Origin: an uncultured Eubacteriales bacterium
GTDB lineage: Bacteria > Bacillota > Clostridia > Oscillospirales > CAG-272
Assembly (NCBI GenBank): GCA_900321265.1
Contig: ONVJ01000085.1
Coordinates: 1 to 11,543, forward strand
Length of the DNA stretch: 11,543 bases
Direction: 5' to 3'
In this document: piece after piece, positions 8,408-11,543 of the stretch
Layout of the letters: every line of letters begins with the position of its first letter
Numbering within the stretch: the stretch's first letter is position 1
Program-made: the position numbers and the translations under genes
Notes under the pieces: generated by a model
Told to the model about the DNA's origin: nothing
The model's database searches: none
What the model saw: only the letters and a program-made list of their open reading frames with translations

Positions 8408-9736
8408 ATGGGAATCAAGACGGTAAAATTTGGCGGTTCGTCGCTCGCGGACGCCGAACATTTCAAAAAAGTCGCAGATATCATCAAGTCCGACCCCGAA
8501 AGGAGATATGTTGTCCCTTCGGCTCCGGGCAAACGGAACAAGAACGACACCAAGGTCACCGATATGCTATACGAGACCTACCGCCTCGCAAGGTCGGGCA
8601 TGGGAGTCGGCGCAGTCGAGGCCGCCTATCAGCGGATCTGCGACAGATACAACGACATCATCCGCGGGCTCGGGCTCAATTTCGACATATCGGGCGAACT
8701 TGAATATATAAAGCAGGCGATGCTCCTCCGCCGCGTCGGCCACGATTTTGCCGCCAGCAGGGGAGAGTATCTCAACAGCCTTATACTGGCGAAATACCTC
8801 GGATATGATTTCATAGACGCCGAAAGCGTCATCTTTTTCAGGGAAAACGGCCAGGTCGACATGGAGCTGACCAAGTGCGCGATGTCGGACGAGCTCGCAA
8901 AGCATGAGCGGGCAGTCATACCCGGCTTTTACGGCCAGATGCCGAACGGAACGGTCAGAACCTTCTCGAGAGGGGGCTCCGACATCACCGGATCGATCGT
9001 CGCGCTCTTTTCGGGGTCTGATCTCTATGAGAACTGGACCGACGTCTCGGGCGTTCTCATGGCCGACCCGAGGATAGTCGACGATCCGCTCGGGATCGAT
9101 CTGCTGACCTACAGAGAGCTTCGGGAGCTTTCATACATGGGGGCCTCGGTCCTTCACGAGGACGCGACCTTCCCGGTGAGGAACGCCGGCATACCGATAA
9201 ACGTCCGCAACACCAACCGACCCGACGACAAGGGCACGATGATCGTGAGGTCGGCGCCCGATTACGACAGACGCCACGTCATCACCGGCATCGCCGGGAA
9301 GAAGGGCTTCTCGGTCGTCACGATCGAGTCTGACATGATGAACTCAGAGATCGGCTTCGGACGCAAGGTCCTTGAGGTCTTCGAGGATCACGGAATGTCG
9401 TTCGAGCATCTGCCTTCGGGCATCGATACGATGAGCGTGATCCTGTCGACGGCTCAGATCGCAGGTCACGAGGACCAGATCAAGTCTCAGCTCGAACGGG
9501 CGGTCAGGACAGACAGCGTGACGGTCGAGCACGGGCTGGCGCTCATTGCCGTCGTCGGACGCGGAATGGTAAAGACCAAAGGAACCGCCGCGAGAGTCTT
9601 CAAGGCGGTGTCGGACGCCGGAGTCAACATCAGAATGATCGATCAGGGCTCCTGCGAGCTGAACATCATCCTCGGCGTAAGCGAGGAGGATTTCGAGAAC
9701 GCCGTCAGAGCGATCTACCGGGAGTTTGTCGGATAA
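8408..9736 (+). CDS. lysC: Aspartate kinase
   Basis: A 442-residue monofunctional aspartokinase that phosphorylates L-aspartate, the first step toward lysine, diaminopimelate, threonine and methionine. The kinase domain (1-285) has KFGGSS at 7-12, TFSRGGSDITGSI at 185-197 and the ENWTDVSGVLMADPRIV block at 208-224. VRNTNRPDDKGTMI lies at 266-279. Two ACT regulatory domains follow: about 292-365 (ITGIAGKKGFSVVTIE) and 372-442 (LALIAVVGRGM, then GVNIRMIDQGSCELNI). Feedback inhibition by pathway amino acids is therefore likely. The SAPGKRNKNDTKVTDMLY stretch near 38-55 is the Clostridial style. The ribosome-binding site is weak (AGAAAGAA at 8389-8396). The 55-bp upstream gap is too short for a lysine riboswitch, and no dap or hom gene is adjacent. 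Confidence 0.95.
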   Translation: MGIKTVKFGGSSLADAEHFKKVADIIKSDPERRYVVPSAPGKRNKNDTKVTDMLYETYRLARSGMGVGAVEAAYQRICDRYNDIIRGLGLNFDISGELEYIKQAMLLRRVGHDFAASRGEYLNSLILAKYLGYDFIDAESVIFFRENGQVDMELTKCAMSDELAKHERAVIPGFYGQMPNGTVRTFSRGGSDITGSIVALFSGSDLYENWTDVSGVLMADPRIVDDPLGIDLLTYRELRELSYMGASVLHEDATFPVRNAGIPINVRNTNRPDDKGTMIVRSAPDYDRRHVITGIAGKKGFSVVTIESDMMNSEIGFGRKVLEVFEDHGMSFEHLPSGIDTMSVILSTAQIAGHEDQIKSQLERAVRTDSVTVEHGLALIAVVGRGMVKTKGTAARVFKAVSDAGVNIRMIDQGSCELNIILGVSEEDFENAVRAIYREFVG

Positions 9737-9748
9737 CGGGTTCGGATC

Positions 9749-10087
9749 TCAGTCCATCTTCTCGCTGAGTTTCTTTCCTCCCAGGAGGTGAAAGTGGATG
9801 TGCTTCACCGACTGGCAGCCGTCCTCGCCGCAGTTGTTGATAACGCGGTAGCCGTTCGTGAGGCCTTCTGCCGCGGCGATCTTCGGGACCGCCTCGAATA
9901 CCGCCGAGATATTTCCCGAATTCTCCGCGGTTATGAAGTCGGCGGAGGGGATATGCTCCTTCGGCACGACGAGAACGTGTACCGGAGCCTGGGGGTTGAT
10001 GTCGCGGAAGGCGAATACCTTTCCGTCCTCATATACTTTTGTCGACGGGATGTCGCCGGCGATTATCTTGCAGAAGATGCAGTCCAT
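9749..10087 (-). CDS. HIT family (HinT-like) nucleotide hydrolase
   Basis: A 112-residue cytoplasmic histidine-triad protein. Relatives hydrolyse purine nucleoside phosphoramidates and aminoacyl-adenylates, but the natural substrate is unclear. It begins with the HinT-type DCIFCKIIAGDIP (2-14), then has the nucleotide-contacting FRDINPQAPVHVLVVPKEHI at 27-46 and the catalytic triad KHIHFHLLGG at 95-104, with His96, His98 and His100. The length is normal. The start was set at ATG 10087 because AAAGGA (10097-10102) lies 9 nt upstream. An in-frame TTG at 10105 would place that site inside the coding region and add six residues absent from relatives. The gene is convergent with lysC after 12 nt and divergent from the amidohydrolase, whose translation start its promoter overlaps. 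Confidence 0.94.
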   Translation of the reverse strand: MDCIFCKIIAGDIPSTKVYEDGKVFAFRDINPQAPVHVLVVPKEHIPSADFITAENSGNISAVFEAVPKIAAAEGLTNGYRVINNCGEDGCQSVKHIHFHLLGGKKLSEKMD

Positions 10088-10096
10088 TTTTTCTGT

Positions 10097-10102
10097 TCCT
10101 TT
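10097..10102 (-). promoter_or_regulatory. Ribosome-binding site fixing the HIT gene start
   Basis: AAAGGA on the minus strand is 9 nt from the ATG at 10087. It falls inside the reading frame if the TTG at 10105 is used, so the ATG is preferred. Confidence 0.6.
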
Positions 10103-10129
10103 CAAATTCTAAGTCCCGGACCGCGTGCG

Positions 10130-10139
10130 CTGACGTCAG
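10130..10139. repeat. Perfect 10-bp palindrome CTGACGTCAG
   Basis: A complete palindrome in the 99-bp gap between the divergent HIT and amidohydrolase genes. It lies just downstream of the predicted HIT transcription start. It could be an operator, but short palindromes also arise by chance. Confidence 0.2.
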
Positions 10140-10156
10140 GCGGCCGATCCTGAACA

Positions 10157-10185
10157 ATTATATCATTTTTGGTAAGAGTTTTCAA
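10157..10185 (-). promoter_or_regulatory. HIT gene promoter
   Basis: On the minus strand TTGAAA (10180-10185) is separated by 17 bp from TATAAT (10157-10162), with TG in the extended -10 position (ATGATATAAT). The start is expected near 10150, giving a leader of about 60 nt. The -35 box ends one base before the amidohydrolase ATG at 10187, and the spacer covers that gene's ribosome-binding site. Confidence 0.8.
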
Positions 10186-10186
10186 T

Positions 10187-10999
10187 ATGGCGATGCGCAA
10201 ATATTTTGATATCCACACTCATGTCTGGCCCGACAGGCTGGCTCCGGCGGCCTGCCGGAATCTGGGCGATTTCTATGTCTTTCCGATCGAAGGGAAGGGA
10301 ACTGTATCCGATCTGACCGAAGTCTGTACCGGCCACGGCATCGCAGGCGCGCTGATGCTCTGCGTCGCGACAAACGCGAGACAGGTAAGGGCGGTCAACG
10401 ACGGCGCCGCCGCGGCGGTCGCCGGAATGAGAGCCTCGGGGCTTCTTTCATACGCCTTCGGGGGCTATCACCAGGACTGCACCGACGCTGAAGAGACCGT
10501 CGCCCACGCGCTTGAGATCGGCCTTTCGGGCTTCAAGCTCCACCCCGACATCCAGGGCGCCGACATCGACGACGAAAGATTCCTGCCCCTCTACCGCTGT
10601 TGCGAGGAGGCCGGGCTGCCGGTATACTTCCATATGGGCGACGCCCGCCCGCAATACCGGTTCTCAGAGGCGGTGAAGCTCCTCAGGGTGAAGGAAAAAT
10701 TCCCCTCGCTGATGACGGTCGCGGCGCATCTGGGAGGATATTCGGCCTGGGACGACGCGGCGCTGCTGGCGGAGACGGACAACATCCTGTTCGACACCTC
10801 AAGCTCGCTCTGGGCCATGAGCCCCGAACGCGCCGTAGAGCTCATTCACATGCTGGGGACCGACAGAGTGATGTTCGGTACCGATTATCCGGTCGTCACA
10901 GCCGCGACCGAGCTGCCGCGCTTCGAAAGGCTGGAACTGACCGAAGCTGAAAAGGACGCGATCGCCTTCGGCAACGCCGCGAGGTTCCTCGGTTTCTGA
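10187..10999 (+). CDS. Metal-dependent amidohydrolase (Amidohydro_2/TatD-like TIM barrel)
   Basis: A 270-residue predicted hydrolase of the amidohydrolase superfamily, with no signal peptide. The metal-binding HTH motif is His10-x-His12, right after the first barrel strand (KYFDIHTHVWPD). GFKLHPDIQG at 115-124 gives Lys117 and His119, YFHMGD gives His149, AAHLGG gives His181, and MFGTDYP (229-235) gives the catalytic Asp233. This matches PF04909 better than true TatD nucleases, which usually have Glu and a different C-terminus. The reaction, hydrolysis or decarboxylation, cannot be read from sequence. The chosen start is ATG 10187, 8 nt after GGTAAGAG; ATG 10193 and TTG 10169 are alternatives. 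No plus-strand promoter is clear. The next gene has its own promoter. Confidence 0.88.
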   Translation: MAMRKYFDIHTHVWPDRLAPAACRNLGDFYVFPIEGKGTVSDLTEVCTGHGIAGALMLCVATNARQVRAVNDGAAAAVAGMRASGLLSYAFGGYHQDCTDAEETVAHALEIGLSGFKLHPDIQGADIDDERFLPLYRCCEEAGLPVYFHMGDARPQYRFSEAVKLLRVKEKFPSLMTVAAHLGGYSAWDDAALLAETDNILFDTSSSLWAMSPERAVELIHMLGTDRVMFGTDYPVVTAATELPRFERLELTEAEKDAIAFGNAARFLGF

Positions 11000-11083
11000 G
11001 AAGAGCCGCGGCACCCCGCCCCGTCTGTCGGCGGAACGGCCTCGGAAAACCTGCTGCCATGCGGCCGATCCTGAAAAAAACGC

Positions 11084-11112
11084 TTGTGCCGACTGCCGAA
11101 AAATGATATAAT
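11084..11112 (+). promoter_or_regulatory. Promoter of the small membrane protein gene
   Basis: The -10 box TATAAT (11107-11112) is preceded by TG at 11104-11105 (ATGATATAAT, extended -10). The weaker -35 box TTGTGC (11084-11089, three of six consensus bases) lies 17 bp upstream. The start is expected at 11118-11119. The interval 11000-11083 between the amidohydrolase and this promoter shows no gene and no clear terminator. Confidence 0.8.
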
Positions 11113-11118
11113 AAAAAG

Positions 11119-11144
11119 GCAAGGCGGCGTTTCTCCGCCCTTGC
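11119..11144 (+). promoter_or_regulatory. 5'-terminal stem-loop of the small membrane protein mRNA
   Basis: GCAAGGCGG (11119-11127) pairs with CCGC-C-CTTGC (11135-11144) with one bulged C, around the loop CGTTTCT. Because the predicted transcript starts at 11118-11119, the hairpin sits at the very 5' end, a position known to protect mRNAs from decay. About 55 mostly A/T-rich bases then lead to the ribosome-binding site. Confidence 0.5.
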
Positions 11145-11199
11145 GATCATTCCCGCTTCGATTTGACAATCATTTTTTTAAATAAAAAAGGAGAACATC

Positions 11200-11445
11200 A
11201 TGAACTTCCTAAGGACTGTATGGCCGACCCCCTTCAAGATCGAAAAGGGAAAAGTCGGTTCCTTCATCATTCAGCTAGTGATCTTCGTGGTCATCTGCGT
11301 CCTCGCCACCTGGCTCTTCAGTTTTCTCGGAGGGCTGATACCGAAGGTAGGATTTATCTTCAGCTTCATCGCCGGTATCATGGACATCTACTGCACGGTA
11401 GGCATCGTCCTCTGCTTCCTCAAGTTCTTCGGAGTCGTAAAATAA
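11200..11445 (+). CDS. Small two-helix membrane protein of unknown function
   Basis: An 81-residue hydrophobic protein. Residues 1-19 are an amphipathic basic start (WPTPFKIEKGK). The first membrane helix is about 20-43 and the second about 48-75, joined by a short GGLIPK turn, and the protein ends LKFFGVVK. With positive charges at both the N-terminus and the C-terminal end, both termini are probably cytoplasmic. AAGGAG (11188-11193) lies 6 nt before the ATG. I do not recognise a named family, though I believe similar short proteins of unknown function occur in Clostridia. It is flanked by its own extended -10 promoter and by tandem terminators, so it forms a single-gene unit. It is a real gene on ribosome-binding site, promoter and terminator evidence, but no function is assigned. 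Confidence 0.85.
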   Translation: MNFLRTVWPTPFKIEKGKVGSFIIQLVIFVVICVLATWLFSFLGGLIPKVGFIFSFIAGIMDIYCTVGIVLCFLKFFGVVK

Positions 11446-11458
11446 GAAAAAACAGAGA

Positions 11459-11499
11459 GGCGATGTAAAAAAACTCGTTTCACGAGTTTTTCCATCGCC
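11459..11499 (+). terminator. Long hairpin terminator after the small membrane protein
   Basis: The inner stem AAAAACTCGT 11469-11478 pairs with ACGAGTTTTT 11482-11491 around a TTC loop, with A- and T-runs that would terminate in both directions. It is nested in an outer stem, GGCGATG 11459-11465 with CATCGCC 11493-11499. It begins 13 nt after the stop codon. Confidence 0.8.
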
Positions 11500-11501
11500 G
11501 T

Positions 11502-11515
11502 CGAGCGTTTGCTCG
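11502..11515 (+). repeat. Small hairpin between the two terminators
   Basis: CGAGC 11502-11506 pairs with GCTCG 11511-11515 around GTTT. It shares base 11515 with the next hairpin, so the two are alternatives at that position. Confidence 0.45.
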
Positions 11516-11536
11516 GCGCGGGACCGCGCCGTTTTT
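11515..11536 (+). terminator. Second intrinsic terminator
   Basis: GGCGCG 11515-11520 pairs with CGCGCC 11525-11530 around GGAC. It is followed by G and TTTTT (11532-11536), a standard GC stem plus U-run. Confidence 0.75.
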
Positions 11537-11543
11537 GCCCGTT

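Noticed and set aside
9737..9748. Bidirectional terminator between lysC and the HIT gene
   Set aside because: The 12-nt gap and its flanks show no stem with a T-run on either side.
11163..11183. TTGACA followed by TTAAAT as a second promoter before the small membrane protein
   Set aside because: The spacer is only 9 bp and nothing like a -10 box lies 17 bp downstream.
11163..11468. 101-codon frame overlapping the small membrane protein in another frame
   Set aside because: The 11200 frame has a well-spaced AAGGAG and a coherent two-helix product. The other frame has no good ribosome-binding site and runs into the terminator.

Overview
The window is GC-rich (about 60%) and densely coded. It looks like chromosome of a Gram-positive Clostridia-type Firmicute, probably of the gut Oscillospiraceae/Ruminococcaceae kind. 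The strongest evidence is the block at 4317-7379: a large, Alu-domain-bearing SRP RNA followed by dnaX, ebfC (yaaK) and recR, which is a classic Firmicute arrangement. The 442-residue aspartokinase and the YodL/DUF3846 protein also fit Clostridia. The taxonomic call is inference from gene content, since no species marker is present.

Layout. 1-949: an extended -10 promoter, a structured leader, and a TTG-started YodL + DUF3846 protein. 886-2784 (minus): a single-gene ABC half-exporter whose 3' end overlaps the previous gene tail to tail by 64 nt. 2915-4174 (minus): an FAD-dependent oxidoreductase with a full-consensus promoter, perhaps co-transcribed with the exporter. 4235-4310: two divergent promoters back to back. 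4317-7379: SRP RNA, dnaX, ebfC and recR, i.e. protein targeting, clamp loading and recombinational repair. 7393-8352 (minus): a probable lipoprotein of the endonuclease/exonuclease/phosphatase family. 8408-9736: aspartokinase. 9749-10087 (minus): a HIT (HinT-like) hydrolase. 10187-10999: a metal-dependent amidohydrolase. 11084-11536: a self-contained unit with promoter, 5' stem-loop, 81-residue two-helix membrane protein and tandem terminators.

Most of this is housekeeping. I see no CRISPR array, transposase, integrase, phage gene, tRNA or rRNA, and no evident new multi-gene system. The parts most worth a second look are non-coding. They are the long terminal helix of the SRP RNA precursor, the inverted repeats that pair onto the start codons of the YodL/DUF3846 gene and the ABC exporter gene, a HIT promoter lying over the translation start of the divergent amidohydrolase, and the hairpin cluster at the right edge. 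Four start sites were set from ribosome-binding sites, homology or RNA overlap rather than by the longest reading frame: dnaX at 4669, the oxidoreductase at 4174, HIT at 10087 and the amidohydrolase at 10187.
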